Both the position numbers and the translations under genes were made by a program. From positions 186,001-250,000 of the forward strand of contig JACRJM010000002.1 in NCBI GenBank assembly GCA_016219965.1: a DNA stretch of 64,000 nt, given 5' to 3'. This DNA comes from Candidatus Schekmanbacteria bacterium. Its GTDB lineage: Bacteria > Schekmanbacteria > GWA2-38-11 > J061. Of this stretch, positions 17,708 through 28,700 are shown one piece after another; positions within the stretch are counted from its first letter, which is position 1, and every line of letters begins with the position of its first letter. The notes below the pieces were generated by a model. That model was given only the letters and a program-made list of their open reading frames with translations, did no database searches and had not been told where the DNA came from.

Positions 17708-17715
17708 ACGACTTC
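17708..17715. repeat. Target-site duplication, right copy
   Basis: ACGACTTC, identical to 14155-14162. The remaining 116 bp to lipA hold a small CAGCA/TGCTG hairpin and the TTGGAGA ribosome site of lipA. Confidence 0.85.
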
Positions 17716-17831
17716 AAATTGCTTGCTATTTTAGGATGAAGAGAGTAAAAAATAAATCCGTTTTCTGGGAGGAAATACCAGCAACTTGCTGTAATGAAGC
17801 AGATTTTTTTTAAAGAAAATTGGAGAAATAA

Positions 17832-18689
17832 ATGTCAGGGAGACTGCCCCGCTGGCTTGTGAAAAGAGGGGTTGATATGAAGGAACTTCATGGAGTTAAA
17901 AAAATACTCCGTGAAAAAGGATTATCTACGGTCTGTGAAGAAGCACGCTGTCCTAATATTGGGGAGTGTTTTAAAAGACCTACTGCAACATTCATGATAA
18001 TGGGCGATGTCTGCTCAAGACAGTGCTCTTTCTGCTCAGTAAACAAAGGCATTCCCTCCTCGCTTGACGCTGATGAGCCGGCAAAGGTTGCAATGGCTGT
18101 GGCAGAGCTGGAATTGAAATATGTAGTCATAACTTCTGTTACGCGCGATGATCTTGCTGACGGCGGAGCGGAGCATTTTGCTAAAACGGTTTTAGAAATA
18201 AGAAAATTACGCCCCGAGACAAAAGTAGAGATATTAATTCCGGATTTTAAAGGAAGCAGGGAAGCAATTAAAACGGTTTGCGATGCAAAGCCCTATGTTA
18301 TAAACCACAACATTGAAACAGTGCCCCGTCTTTATTCTTCAGTAAGGCCCCAGGCTGATTACAGAGCTTCTCTTTCGGTTTTAAAAACTGTAAGGGAAAA
18401 TTCTAGCGAGATAATAACTAAATCAGGGATAATGGTAGGCTTTGGAGAGGAATATGCTGAGGTTGTTGAAGTCATGAAAGACTTAAGGCAGGCAGGCTGC
18501 GAAATGCTGACCATCGGGCAGTATCTTACGCCAACGAAAGAGAGCATTCCTGTCAGCGAATTCATCCATCCCGAAGTTTTCAGGATGTACGAAGCGGAAG
18601 GGAAGAAGCTTGGATTCAGGTCAGTTGCATCCGGTCCTTTTGTCAGAAGTTCCTACATGGCTGACGAGCAATTCGGAAAGGAAAGCTGA
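17832..18689 (+). CDS. lipA: Lipoyl synthase
   Basis: Radical-SAM enzyme that inserts two sulfurs into protein-bound octanoate to make lipoate. Both cluster motifs are present: [12 protein letters not shown] near residue 37 for the auxiliary cluster and CSRQCSFC near 62 for the SAM cluster. The closing [14 protein letters not shown] segment, with the serine that ligates the auxiliary cluster, is intact. Length 285 is normal. It is followed after 2 bp by the aminotransferase gene. Its upstream region was changed by the transposon insertion, so its native promoter may have been moved away from it. Confidence 0.95.
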   Translation: MSGRLPRWLVKRGVDMKELHGVKKILREKGLSTVCEEARCPNIGECFKRPTATFMIMGDVCSRQCSFCSVNKGIPSSLDADEPAKVAMAVAELELKYVVITSVTRDDLADGGAEHFAKTVLEIRKLRPETKVEILIPDFKGSREAIKTVCDAKPYVINHNIETVPRLYSSVRPQADYRASLSVLKTVRENSSEIITKSGIMVGFGEEYAEVVEVMKDLRQAGCEMLTIGQYLTPTKESIPVSEFIHPEVFRMYEAEGKKLGFRSVASGPFVRSSYMADEQFGKES

Positions 18690-18691
18690 AA

Positions 18692-19873
18692 ATGGCAGAA
18701 GAGTTTCACAGGATAAAGAGACTTCCACCATATGCCTTTGCAATCATAGATGAGATAAAACTCAAATCAAGGCGAAGCGGTGAGGATATAATAGACCTTG
18801 GCATGGGTAATCCTGATCTGCCGACGCCTGCGCCTATTATTGAGAAGCTTAAGGAAGCAGTTGATAATCCAAAGAACCACAGATACTCTGTTTCAAGAGG
18901 AATATATAAACTCAGGCTTGCCATCGTTGACTGGTATAGACGCAAGTATGGAGTCACCATAGATGCCGACGCAGAAGCTATCGTCACAATCGGCGCAAAA
19001 GAAGGCTTGTCCCATCTTGCCCTTGCCGTGATTGAACCCGGCGACGTTGCCCTTGTGCCAAGCCCCACATACCCGATACATTCATTCTGCATTGTCATAG
19101 CCGGGGGAAACCTTAAGAGCGTAAAGCTTTCAAGGGATTCTGATTTTTTTGAAAATCTGCTTCAGGCTTATGAAGAAAGCTGGCCGCGTCCAAAGATAAT
19201 AATAATAAGTTTTCCTCACAACCCTACAACAGTCACGGTTGATATTAGCTTCTTTGAGAAGGTCGTAGCATTTGCCAAGCAGCGGGACATTATTGTCATA
19301 CACGATTTTGCATATGCAGACCTTACTTTTGGAGATTATAAGGCGCCAAGCTTTCTTCAGGTGCCGGGTGCAAAGGACGTCGGTGTCGAGATTTATACAA
19401 TGTCAAAAAGCTACAGCATGCCCGGTTGGAGAGTTGGATTTTGCGTAGGCAACCACAGGATTATACAGGCGCTTGGAAGGCTCAAAAGCTATTTTGACTA
19501 CGGCATGTTCCAGCCCATTCAGATCGCTGCAACAGTTGCCTTAAACGAGCTTCAGCATGTTTCTGAGGAAATAAGAGACATATACGAATCAAGATGCGAT
19601 GCTTTGATTTCCGGTCTTAACAGAGCTGGATGGAAAGTAGAGAAACCTAAAGGGACTATGTTTGTATGGGCTGAGATACCTGAAGAATTCAGGAAACTTG
19701 GCTCAATGGAATTTTCAAAAAGATTGCTCACTGAAGGAAAAGTGGCAGTTTCTCCGGGTATTGGTTTTGGCCCTTACGGGGAAGGTAATGTGCGGTTTGC
19801 TCTTGTTGAGAATGAACATAGGATACGTCAGGCCGTAAGAGGTATAAAAAAGGTATTGAGCAAAGGAGCATAA
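18692..19873 (+). CDS. Class I aminotransferase, alanine/aspartate type
   Basis: A PLP enzyme of 393 residues. MGNPDLPTP near the N-terminus, SFPHNPTT for the PLP-site asparagine, and [13 protein letters not shown] with the Schiff-base lysine mark fold type I aminotransferases of the AlaC-like branch. The position between lipA and hom, with lysC downstream, suggests it works on alanine, aspartate or a related amino acid; the exact substrate cannot be read from sequence. It begins 2 bp after lipA and ends 21 bp before hom. Confidence 0.85.
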   Translation: MAEEFHRIKRLPPYAFAIIDEIKLKSRRSGEDIIDLGMGNPDLPTPAPIIEKLKEAVDNPKNHRYSVSRGIYKLRLAIVDWYRRKYGVTIDADAEAIVTIGAKEGLSHLALAVIEPGDVALVPSPTYPIHSFCIVIAGGNLKSVKLSRDSDFFENLLQAYEESWPRPKIIIISFPHNPTTVTVDISFFEKVVAFAKQRDIIVIHDFAYADLTFGDYKAPSFLQVPGAKDVGVEIYTMSKSYSMPGWRVGFCVGNHRIIQALGRLKSYFDYGMFQPIQIAATVALNELQHVSEEIRDIYESRCDALISGLNRAGWKVEKPKGTMFVWAEIPEEFRKLGSMEFSKRLLTEGKVAVSPGIGFGPYGEGNVRFALVENEHRIRQAVRGIKKVLSKGA

Positions 19874-19894
19874 TCCAAAATTGCGGAGCTTCAA

Positions 19895-21199
19895 ATGAGA
19901 AAGATTTATGCAGGATTGATTGGGTTTGGAACTGTAGGGAAGGGTGTTGTAAAGATCCTTAAACAGAACCATGACATTATTGAGAAAAAGCTTGGCGCTG
20001 AACTCGTGCTTAAAAGAATCGCAGACCTTGACATTAAATCTTCGCGCGGGATTGACATAGACAAATCAATGTTAACTGCCAATGCAAAGGAATTGATAGA
20101 AGACCCTGAAATTGAAATTATTGTTGAACTTATAGGAGGGATAAATCCTGCAAAAGAATTTATCCTCGGGGCACTCGGAAATGGCAAACATGTTGCAACT
20201 GCCAATAAGTCACTTCTTGCAAAGCACGGCGTTGAGATATTCGGGGCTGCTGTAAAAGCCGGGAAAAATATAGGATTTGAAGCAAGCGTTGGCGGAGTCA
20301 TTCCTGTCATCAGGTCGCTGAAAGAGGGGTTTGCCGCCGATGAGGTGCAGTCCATTTACGGTATCATAAATGGAACATCGAATTATATACTGACCAAGAT
20401 GACAGAAGAGGGGAAGGATTTCCCTTCAGCATTAAAAGAAGCGCAGGATAAAGGTTTTGCCGAGGCTGATCCGACTCTTGATATAGGCGGCGGCGATTCT
20501 GCCCATAAAATCGCTGTGCTTGGAGCTCTTGCATTCGGGACAAACATCCCTCTTGAAGAGATACACACTGAAGGGATTACCGACATTTCACCGCTTGATA
20601 TAAAATACGCCTATGACCTAGGTTACAAAGTGAAGCTTCTTGCCATAGCCAAGAATATAGACGGCGAGATAGATATAAGGGTGAATCCGACAATGATCCC
20701 CTTTGATAATCCCCTTTCCAATGTGAATAATGAATATAATGCGATTTATATCGTAGGCAAGAATTCAGGAAGGACGATCCTTTTCGGCAAGGGCGCCGGG
20801 GAACTGCCCACCGCAGTGGCGGTTGTAGGCGACATGATAGAGATTGCAAGAGATATACTCTCCGGAGCTCAAAGCAGGATATCTCCGCTCTCATTCAAGC
20901 TTAACAATATAAGCAGAAAAAAGATAAAACCTGTAGATGAAATAACTTCAAGGTTTTACTTCCGCTTCAGTGTTGTTGACATGCCGGGAGTGCTTTCCAA
21001 GATATCAGGCATACTCGGAGATAATGGAATAAGCATTTCAACAGTAATCCAGAAGAACAAGGCGACAGACGGAAAGGTTTCGGTCGTGATAATGACTCAT
21101 GATGCCATTGAGAAAGCAGTGAGAAAATCGCTTCAGGAGATTGACCGGCTTCCCATTGTCCTTGATTCAACTGTTTCTATCAGAGTTGAGGCTGAGTGA
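19895..21199 (+). CDS. hom: Homoserine dehydrogenase
   Basis: Reduces aspartate semialdehyde to homoserine in the threonine/methionine branch. N-terminal NAD(P) motif GLIGFGTVGKGV, catalytic-core segments IINGTSNYILTKM and EADPTLDIGGGDSAHK, and a C-terminal ACT domain (about 355-434) likely to bind threonine. Monofunctional, with aspartokinase encoded two genes downstream. The aminotransferase-hom-apgM-lysC order is common in Desulfobacterota-like genomes. Confidence 0.95.
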   Translation: MRKIYAGLIGFGTVGKGVVKILKQNHDIIEKKLGAELVLKRIADLDIKSSRGIDIDKSMLTANAKELIEDPEIEIIVELIGGINPAKEFILGALGNGKHVATANKSLLAKHGVEIFGAAVKAGKNIGFEASVGGVIPVIRSLKEGFAADEVQSIYGIINGTSNYILTKMTEEGKDFPSALKEAQDKGFAEADPTLDIGGGDSAHKIAVLGALAFGTNIPLEEIHTEGITDISPLDIKYAYDLGYKVKLLAIAKNIDGEIDIRVNPTMIPFDNPLSNVNNEYNAIYIVGKNSGRTILFGKGAGELPTAVAVVGDMIEIARDILSGAQSRISPLSFKLNNISRKKIKPVDEITSRFYFRFSVVDMPGVLSKISGILGDNGISISTVIQKNKATDGKVSVVIMTHDAIEKAVRKSLQEIDRLPIVLDSTVSIRVEAE

Positions 21200-21209
21200 G
21201 GTTAGAGAA

Positions 21210-22400
21210 ATGAAATATCTGATTGTATTAGGCGACGGGATGGCTGATGTTGCACTTCCTGAACTTGGCGGGAAAACCCCGCTTGAAGCAGCCAATATTC
21301 CCAATATGGATTTTATCGCAAAGAACGGGACAAGCGGAATGGCAAGGACGATTCCAGATGGGATGAACCCTGGAAGCGATGTGGCAAGCCTTTCCGTGCT
21401 CGGCTATAATCCCGCTGAAGTCTACACAGGGAGGGCTCCTCTTGAGGCTGCGAGCATAGGAGTTAATCTTTCTCCTAATGACACAGCATTAAGATGCAAT
21501 CTCGTTACAATAGCTGACGGTAAAATGGACGACTACAGCGCCGGGCATATCGGGACCGATGAAGCATCCATTTTGATAAATGATATAAACAGCAAGCTTT
21601 CCGACTCAACCACTTCATTCTATCCTGGGAAAAGCTACCGCCACCTGATGGTCAGCAAAAGAAAGTTTAATGGGGTTAAGCTTGTTCCTCCCCATGATAT
21701 ATCGGGGCAGGCTGTTTCCGGCTACATGCCTGGCGGAGATGGCTCGGATGAGCTTAAGGTGATAATGGAGAAAGCATCTAAGATTTTAAAAGACCATGAT
21801 GTGAACAGGAAAAGGATAGCAAGGGGAGATAAGCCTGCAACTGATATCTGGCTCTGGGGTGAAGGGACAAGGCCGGCAGTTTCTCCTTTTCGTGATAAGT
21901 ATGGATTGGATGGCGCTGTGATAAGCGCTGTTGACCTTGTTAACGGCATAGGTATATATCTTGGATTTGAAGTGGTAAATGTTCCCGGTGCAACAGGATA
22001 CATTGATACAAATTATGAAGGCAAAGCAGAGAATGCACTTAAGGCTTTAAAAAAAGTTGATATCGTTTATCTTCACATTGAGGCGCCTGATGAGACAGGC
22101 CATAATGGTGATTTGAAAAACAAGATCAAGTCCATGGAGGATATTGACTTAAAGGTCTTGAAAAGAATTATAGCTGAGATGCCGCAGTTTGGCGAGTACA
22201 GGATACTGGTTATGTCTGACCATCCGACACCTGTCAAACTCCGCACACATACGTCTGACCCTGTGAATTTCTCTCTTTATGGCACAGGTGTTAAAGCCAA
22301 TGGAGCAAGTGCATTTTCTGAAAAAGAAGCTTTGAGTACGAAATTCTTTTTTAGCGATGGATACAAATTGATGGGATATTTTCTGGGCAAGAATGGGTGA
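21210..22400 (+). CDS. apgM: Cofactor-independent phosphoglycerate mutase, archaeal type
   Basis: Interconverts 2- and 3-phosphoglycerate with divalent metals. The start MKYLIVLGDGMAD, the SDVASLSVLGYNP segment with the catalytic serine, the HIEAPDETGHNG metal motif and MSDHPTPV mark the ApgM branch of the alkaline-phosphatase fold. The open frame reaches back to 21141 inside hom, but the ATG at 21210 fits the family start and has a GAGGTTAGA ribosome site. Ten bases separate it from hom. Confidence 0.92.
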   Translation: MKYLIVLGDGMADVALPELGGKTPLEAANIPNMDFIAKNGTSGMARTIPDGMNPGSDVASLSVLGYNPAEVYTGRAPLEAASIGVNLSPNDTALRCNLVTIADGKMDDYSAGHIGTDEASILINDINSKLSDSTTSFYPGKSYRHLMVSKRKFNGVKLVPPHDISGQAVSGYMPGGDGSDELKVIMEKASKILKDHDVNRKRIARGDKPATDIWLWGEGTRPAVSPFRDKYGLDGAVISAVDLVNGIGIYLGFEVVNVPGATGYIDTNYEGKAENALKALKKVDIVYLHIEAPDETGHNGDLKNKIKSMEDIDLKVLKRIIAEMPQFGEYRILVMSDHPTPVKLRTHTSDPVNFSLYGTGVKANGASAFSEKEALSTKFFFSDGYKLMGYFLGKNG

Positions 22401-22484
22401 GAAGAAATTAACTTGCAGAGAACAAAGAGAAATGCTCTGGAACTCTCTGTGATGACTATGATGATCTATCTGGAGGGATGATGA

Positions 22485-23708
22485 ATGGCACTGATAGTTC
22501 AAAAGTACGGTGGAACGTCTGTAGGCGACACCGAAAGAATTAAGAATGTTGCAAAGAAGATTATAGAGTCGAAGAAGAAGGGAAATCAGGTTGTTGTTGT
22601 TGTATCAGCGATGTCAGGTGATACAGACCGTCTTATAGGTCTTGCTCACAAGATAACTGACCTTCCTAATGAAAGAGAGATGGATGTTCTCATGTCTTCC
22701 GGCGAAAGAGTATCTATTGCACTTGTGGCAATAGCAATCAGGAGTATGGGAGAAAAAGCAGTCTCCTTTACCGGCCGCCAGGTAGGAATGCTCACTGACA
22801 AAGTTCACACCAAGGCGCGTATAGAAAAGATAAATGCCGGGCGGATAAGGGCAGCGCTTGACAGCGGACACATAGCCATTGTTGCAGGCTTTCAGGGAAT
22901 TACGGAAGAAGGGGATGTCACAACGCTTGGACGCGGCGGCTCAGACACATCGGCTGTTGCCATTGCCGCAGCGCTAAACGCAGATGTCTGCGAGATATAT
23001 ACTGATGTTGACGGAGTTTACACCGCTGACCCCAGGATAGTCCCGGGAGCAAGAAGGCTTGACAAGATATCCCATGAGGAAATGCTTGAGATGGCAAGCC
23101 TTGGAGCAAAGGTTTTGCAAATCAGGTCTGTTGAATTCGCAATGAAATATAATGTTCCTCTTTATGTATTATCGAGTTTTGCTGAAGGAGGAGGCACACT
23201 TGTCACTATGGAGGATGAAACGATGGAACAGGTTTTGGTCACTGGAGTTACACTTGCCCGCGATGATGCAAAAGTATCTATAAGAAGAGTTCCGGACCGG
23301 CCGGGTATAGCAGCATCAATATTTAAACCGCTCGCTGATGCAAGCATCGTGGTTGACATGATAATCCAGAACGTAAGCAAAGACGGTTTTACGGATATAA
23401 CTTTTACGGTCAACAAGGCTGACTGCAAGAAGGCGTTGAAGATCATGGAGCCGATAGTAAAATCTATTGGAGCTGCTGAACTCAATACAGATGAGAATAT
23501 ATCGAAAGTATCTATCATAGGCGCCGGGATGAGGAACCACGCAGGCGTTGCATCGAAGATGTTCGAATCGCTTTCAAAAGACGGTATCAATATCCAGATG
23601 ATAAGCACCTCGGAAATCAAGATATCCTGTATCGTGGAGGCAAAGTACGGTGAGCTTGCAGTAAGGATTCTCCATGATGCCTTTGCTCTTGATAAGATAA
23701 ACAGATAA
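22485..23708 (+). CDS. lysC: Aspartate kinase
   Basis: Phosphorylates aspartate, first step to lysine, threonine and methionine. Motifs: [11 protein letters not shown] at the N-terminus, the [13 protein letters not shown] nucleotide loop and [15 protein letters not shown]. Two C-terminal ACT domains (about 265-405) make it the 407-residue feedback-regulated type. GGAGGG lies at good distance before the ATG at 22485. Together with hom it covers two aspartate-pathway steps. Confidence 0.95.
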   Translation: MALIVQKYGGTSVGDTERIKNVAKKIIESKKKGNQVVVVVSAMSGDTDRLIGLAHKITDLPNEREMDVLMSSGERVSIALVAIAIRSMGEKAVSFTGRQVGMLTDKVHTKARIEKINAGRIRAALDSGHIAIVAGFQGITEEGDVTTLGRGGSDTSAVAIAAALNADVCEIYTDVDGVYTADPRIVPGARRLDKISHEEMLEMASLGAKVLQIRSVEFAMKYNVPLYVLSSFAEGGGTLVTMEDETMEQVLVTGVTLARDDAKVSIRRVPDRPGIAASIFKPLADASIVVDMIIQNVSKDGFTDITFTVNKADCKKALKIMEPIVKSIGAAELNTDENISKVSIIGAGMRNHAGVASKMFESLSKDGINIQMISTSEIKISCIVEAKYGELAVRILHDAFALDKINR

Positions 23709-23779
23709 CAGGCAGCATTAAATAGAAAATTCGAAAACGCATGTTTTAAGGTGCGCAATTAATATGTGAGGAATATGCC

Positions 23780-25345
23780 GTGATCAAAGTTAAAAGAGCA
23801 CTGATAAGTGTTTCTGATAAAAAAGGGATAGTGGATTTTGCAAAGGGATTAAATGAACTCGGCGTTGAAATAATATCAACCGGCGGCACTGCGCGCTCAA
23901 TGAGCGAGAGCGGGATAAAAGTGCAGGAGATATCTGATTTTACAGGGTTCCCGGAGATGCTCTCGGGGAGGGTGAAGACTTTACATCCTCTTGTACATGG
24001 AGGCATCCTTGCCATAAGAGATGACGAGACCCACATAAAACAGGTTGAAGAGCACGGCATAAAATACATAGACATGGTTGTTGTAAACCTCTACCCTTTT
24101 GAGGCTACAACAGCAGATGAGAACTGCCCGCTTCCACATGCCATTGAGAACATAGATATAGGCGGACCGGGGATGATCAGGTCTGCCGGGAAAAACCACA
24201 GGTTCGTGGCCGTAGTGGTAAACCCTGATGACTATGCGAGCATCCTTGCAGAATTAAAGGGAAATAACGGCGCCCTTAAAGAAGAAACCTGCTTTGATCT
24301 TGCAGCCAAGGCTTTCTCACACACAGCAAGATATGACTCTGTGATTTCAGCTTACTTCAATGCAAGGAGGTCTTACAAAGAAGGAGAATTCCTTGCCGGC
24401 GAGTTTGCAGTAGGAGTGAGGAAGGTGCAGGAGCTGCGTTACGGGGAAAATCCCCATCAGCGGGGAGCATTCTTCAGGGTCGGAGGCGAAGACGGCGGAG
24501 TTGCCGACATGAAGCAGCTTCACGGGAAGGAGCTTTCATTTAACAACATCATAGATGCTGACGGCGCATTAAATGTTGCACTTGATTTTGATGGGATAGG
24601 CTGTGCGATAATAAAACACACGAATCCGTGCGGTGCAGCTCTTTCAAAGATATCTGTAAAAGATGCATATCTCAAGGCTTATGCCACTGATCCGGTATCT
24701 GCCTTTGGTGGGATAATCGCCATAAACAGACAGATTGACTCTGATGCAGCGCAGGAGATATCAAAGCTTTTTGTCGAAGCCATCATTGCTCCTGCTTTTT
24801 CTGATGAGGCATTGAAGATACTCACTGCAAAGAAGAATATCAGGCTTCTTACTCTTGATTTTGACAGGGCAAGAACAAAGAGAGCTGGCATGCTCGATAT
24901 AAAGAGGGTATTAGGCGGGCTTGTCATGCAGGAACGCGATGTTGCTGACCTTGACAAAAACACGATTAAGATCCCGACAAAGAGAAAACCCACAAATGAT
25001 GAGCTTGATGCGCTCCTCTTCGGATGGAAGATCGCAAAGCATGTAAAATCAAATGCCATAATATTTGCAAATAAAGACCAGCTCGTAGGTGTCGGCGCCG
25101 GACAGATGAGCCGTGTTGATTCCGTGAAGATCGCAAGGATGAAGGCACAGCTTCCAACCAAGGGAACAGCGCTCGCATCAGATGCATTCTTTCCTTTCAG
25201 GGACGGGATTGATGCGGCGGCTGAAGCCGGTATAACATCCGTAATCCAGCCCGGCGGTTCGGTAAAAGACGAGGAAGTCATTGCTGCATGCGATGAGCAT
25301 GGGATTGCCATGGTGTTTACAGGAATCAGGCATTTTAAGCACTGA
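23780..25345 (+). CDS. purH: Bifunctional AICAR formyltransferase/IMP cyclohydrolase
   Basis: Last two steps of IMP synthesis. The N-terminal MGS-like cyclohydrolase domain (about 1-200) begins IKVKRALISVSDKKGI; the C-terminal transformylase (about 200-521) has LRYGENPHQRGAF, IKHTNPCGAA and the closing RDGIDAAAEAGITSVIQPGGS and TGIRHF. A GTG start is used; the family start RALISVSDK follows immediately. It is 71 bp after lysC and may share its transcript. Confidence 0.95.
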   Translation: MIKVKRALISVSDKKGIVDFAKGLNELGVEIISTGGTARSMSESGIKVQEISDFTGFPEMLSGRVKTLHPLVHGGILAIRDDETHIKQVEEHGIKYIDMVVVNLYPFEATTADENCPLPHAIENIDIGGPGMIRSAGKNHRFVAVVVNPDDYASILAELKGNNGALKEETCFDLAAKAFSHTARYDSVISAYFNARRSYKEGEFLAGEFAVGVRKVQELRYGENPHQRGAFFRVGGEDGGVADMKQLHGKELSFNNIIDADGALNVALDFDGIGCAIIKHTNPCGAALSKISVKDAYLKAYATDPVSAFGGIIAINRQIDSDAAQEISKLFVEAIIAPAFSDEALKILTAKKNIRLLTLDFDRARTKRAGMLDIKRVLGGLVMQERDVADLDKNTIKIPTKRKPTNDELDALLFGWKIAKHVKSNAIIFANKDQLVGVGAGQMSRVDSVKIARMKAQLPTKGTALASDAFFPFRDGIDAAAEAGITSVIQPGGSVKDEEVIAACDEHGIAMVFTGIRHFKH

Positions 25346-25473
25346 TTTATAAAACCAACATTTGGTATAATACTCTGCTATTGGAGCATCTGCTCCGCAT
25401 GATGTTCTTTTTTGCGTCTGCTGGCAAAATCTTGTGTTTTCTGAACTGAATAAAATTAATCGAGGGGAAATAA

Positions 25474-25746
25474 ATGGATTTGAAAGTCTTCTTCACAGTC
25501 TTTTCCACCATATTCATAGCTGAGATAGCTGATAAAACGCAGATTGCGACTATGCTCTATGCCTCTGAAAATGAGCACAGCAAACTGACAATATTTATCG
25601 GTGCAGCCTGTGCCCTTGCTGTTACTTCTGCGATCGGTGTATTTGCAGGGAGTGTCCTTTCAAGCTTTATAAATGAAAAGGTAATGTCAAAAGTAGCAGG
25701 CATTGCATTTGTCATTATAGGGGCTTGGTCGTTCTTCCGGGGATAA
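25474..25746 (+). CDS. Half-size GDT1/TMEM165 (UPF0016) membrane protein
   Basis: A 90-residue membrane protein with three helices and a single cation-binding motif, IAEIADKTQIAT, near residue 14. Full GDT1-family Mn2+/Ca2+ transporters have two such halves; this protein has one, so it must assemble as a dimer if it transports cations. A GAGGGGA ribosome site precedes the ATG. It stands between purH and the convergent RND operon. The family link is clear; the ion is not known. Confidence 0.8.
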   Translation: MDLKVFFTVFSTIFIAEIADKTQIATMLYASENEHSKLTIFIGAACALAVTSAIGVFAGSVLSSFINEKVMSKVAGIAFVIIGAWSFFRG

Positions 25747-25772
25747 ATCGCAGAGATTATTTTGAAGAAGTT

Positions 25773-28700
25773 TTACTTTTCCCCGGCTCCCCTGAAAACA
25801 TAGAACCTGCTGCCCAGCTTTTTCTGGAAGTTGTCAAGGTAGATGTAGATTACAGGAGTGATGTAAAGAGTTATTATCTGGGAAAAGAGCAACCCTCCAA
25901 CTACGGCAAGACCTAATGGGCGGCGGGTTTCCGCCCCGGCGCCAAAGCCAAGAGCTATGGGAAGTGTTGCCATTAAAGCTGCCATGGTTGTCATCATTAT
26001 TGGACGGAACCTTATGAGGCATCCCTGATAAATGGCTTCTTCCGCGCTTTTCCCCTCTTTTCTTTCCGCTTCAAGTGCAAAGTCTATCATCATGATGGCA
26101 TTTTTCTTAACGATTCCTATGAGCATTATTATTCCTACAAAAGCGTAAAGATTTAGTTCAACGCCGAAAAGCATGAGTGTAAGAAGTGCGCCAAGTCCTG
26201 CTGACGGAAGCCCCGAGAGAATAGTCAGAGGATGTATGAAGCTTTCATAGAGTATACCGAGCACGATGTAGATCACGATTATAGCCATAAGAAGGAGAAA
26301 CCAGAACCCCCGCATTGATGATTCAAATGCCTGCGCTGTTCCCTGAAAACTTCTGCTTATTGTCGGTGGAAGCGTGACATCAGCTAATTTATGTACCTCG
26401 TCAACGGCATAGCCAAGAGGTATTCCCGGTTTAAGGTTAAAAGAGATTGTGACAGATGGAAGTTGTCCCAGGTGGTTTACGGAAAGCGGGCCAACATTTT
26501 TTGTTATTTTTGCAACAGCGCTTAATGGAATAAGCTCTCCTGATGATGAACGTATGTATAGGAGAGACAAAACTGAAGGATTAGTCTGATACTTAGGTTC
26601 AAGCTCAGTTATTACTCTGTACTGGTTTGAGGATGCAAGTATGGTTGATACCTGGCGGGCGCCGTATGAATAGTAAAGGGCATCTTCTATCTGCTCTGCT
26701 GTGACACCAAGGGTTGATGCCTTGTCCCTGTTGATCTCGACATTTACCTGCGGGTTTTTGATCTGTAAATCGCTTGTTACATCCTGAAGCCCCGGGATCA
26801 AACGAATTTTGTCTTCGAGGATCGGAGTATAGGAATAAAGCTCTTCGATGTTTGGTCCCTGCAAAGTAAATTGGTACTGGCTTTTTGTAAGCTGTCCTCC
26901 AAAGCGGACTGTGGGAAGATTCTGCATGAAAATCCTGAGCCCCGGGACATCTGCTGTTTTTATCCGAAGGTCCTGTATGATATCATCCACTGTGCGCTTG
27001 CGCTGGGAGCGGTCTTTGAGATAAATAAAGATACGCCCTGAGTTTCCGGCAAGGTTAGGCCCTCCGGAACCAACGCTTGACATGAATGAGCGGACATCTT
27101 TGTCTGTTTTTACTATATCAGCCATCTGCTTCTGGTGTTGTGCTATGGATTCAAAGGATATTCCCTGCGCACCTTCGGTAAAACAAAAGATCATCCCCGT
27201 GTCTTCGCTCGGGAAAAATCCCTTTGGAATGGCACCGAAAAGGTAGATTGTTAAAATAAGAATAATAAGTGATACTGCCAGTGTTGTTCTCCGGTGTTTT
27301 ATAGCTGTTTTCAAAGTATTGTCATAGAGACTGAACAAGGCATTAAAAAACCGTTCGGAGAGTTCGTAAATGCCGCTGTGTTTTTCCTCTTTCTTTTCTT
27401 TTAGAAACCTGCTGCAAAGCATCGGGGTGAGGCTTAATGAAACAAAACCTGATACAAGAATCGACAATCCGATGGTAACAGCGAACTCGTGCAAAAGCTT
27501 TCCTATAAGCCCTCCCATAAAGAGTACAGGGATGAAAACTGCTACAAGGGAAAGAGTCATTGAAAGTATTGTGAAGCTTATCTCCCTGGAACCGTTAAGG
27601 GCGGCTTCATACACGCTTTCTCCCTGTTCCATGTGGCGGACTATGTTTTCAAGCATGACTATGGCATCATCCACTACAAATCCGACCGAAAGGGTAAGCG
27701 CCATCAGCGAGAGGTTGTCTAAAGAATAATTAAAAAGATACATGAAGGAAAATGTTCCCACAACAGACATCGGGAGCGCCATGCTGGGAATAAAAGTTGA
27801 AGAAAGATTTCTGAGAAAAAGGAATATAACGAGCACGACAAGGCAGAGCGCGATAAAAAGGGTGTTCTTCACATCGTTTACTGAGTCCCGTATTGAGACA
27901 GAACGGTCATATATTACATTCATATCTATTGAGGCCGGCATCTGCTCGCGGAATGAGGGGAAGAGCTTTTTTATGGAATCCACGATTTCAACGGTGTTTG
28001 TTCCGGGCTGACGCAACACGGCAAGGATGATAGCCCTGTCATCAACGTACCAGCTCGCAATTTTATCGTTTTCAGTGCTGTCTATTACCCGTCCTACATC
28101 TTTTAGCCTTACCGGTGCGCCGTTGCGGTAAGCTACTATCAAAGGCTCGTAAGCCTTGGCGTTATTTAACTGCCCGGTCGCCTTTATGGTGAATGCCTGC
28201 TTGGAACCCCAGAGAGTTCCTGTGGGCAGATTTACATTGCCGCGTCGTATCGCATTTGCGACCTCATCGATTCCTATTCCCTTCGTGGCAAGGGCAGAAG
28301 GGTTAATCTGTGCCCTTACCGCATATTTTTGGGCTCCGTATATCTGTACCTGCGCAACTCCGCTTACCATTGAAATGCGCTGTCCTATAAATGTATCAGC
28401 ATATTCATTTACAACGTAAAGGGGCTGTGTTGCTGAACTAAGGGCAAGAAAAAGGACCGGCTGATCTGCAGGGTTTACTTTTGAATATGATGGCGGACTT
28501 GGCATGTCCTGCGGGAGCTGCGATGCTGCTTTTGTAATTGCAGCCTGCACATCCTGTGCGGCTGCATCTATGTTGCGGTCGAGATCGAACTGAAGGGTCA
28601 CCTGTGTGGAGCCCAGCGAGTTAGTGGAATTCATTGTACTTAAACCGGCAATCGTTGAAAACTGACGCTCAAGCGGAGTGGCGACTGCGGCTGCCATTGT

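Noticed and set aside
23162-23758. 198-residue minus-strand ORF opposite lysC
   Set aside because: No protein family features; it is antisense to a confident lysC gene.
24679-25311. 210-residue minus-strand ORF opposite purH
   Set aside because: Serine-rich shadow of the purH reading frame with no supporting motif.
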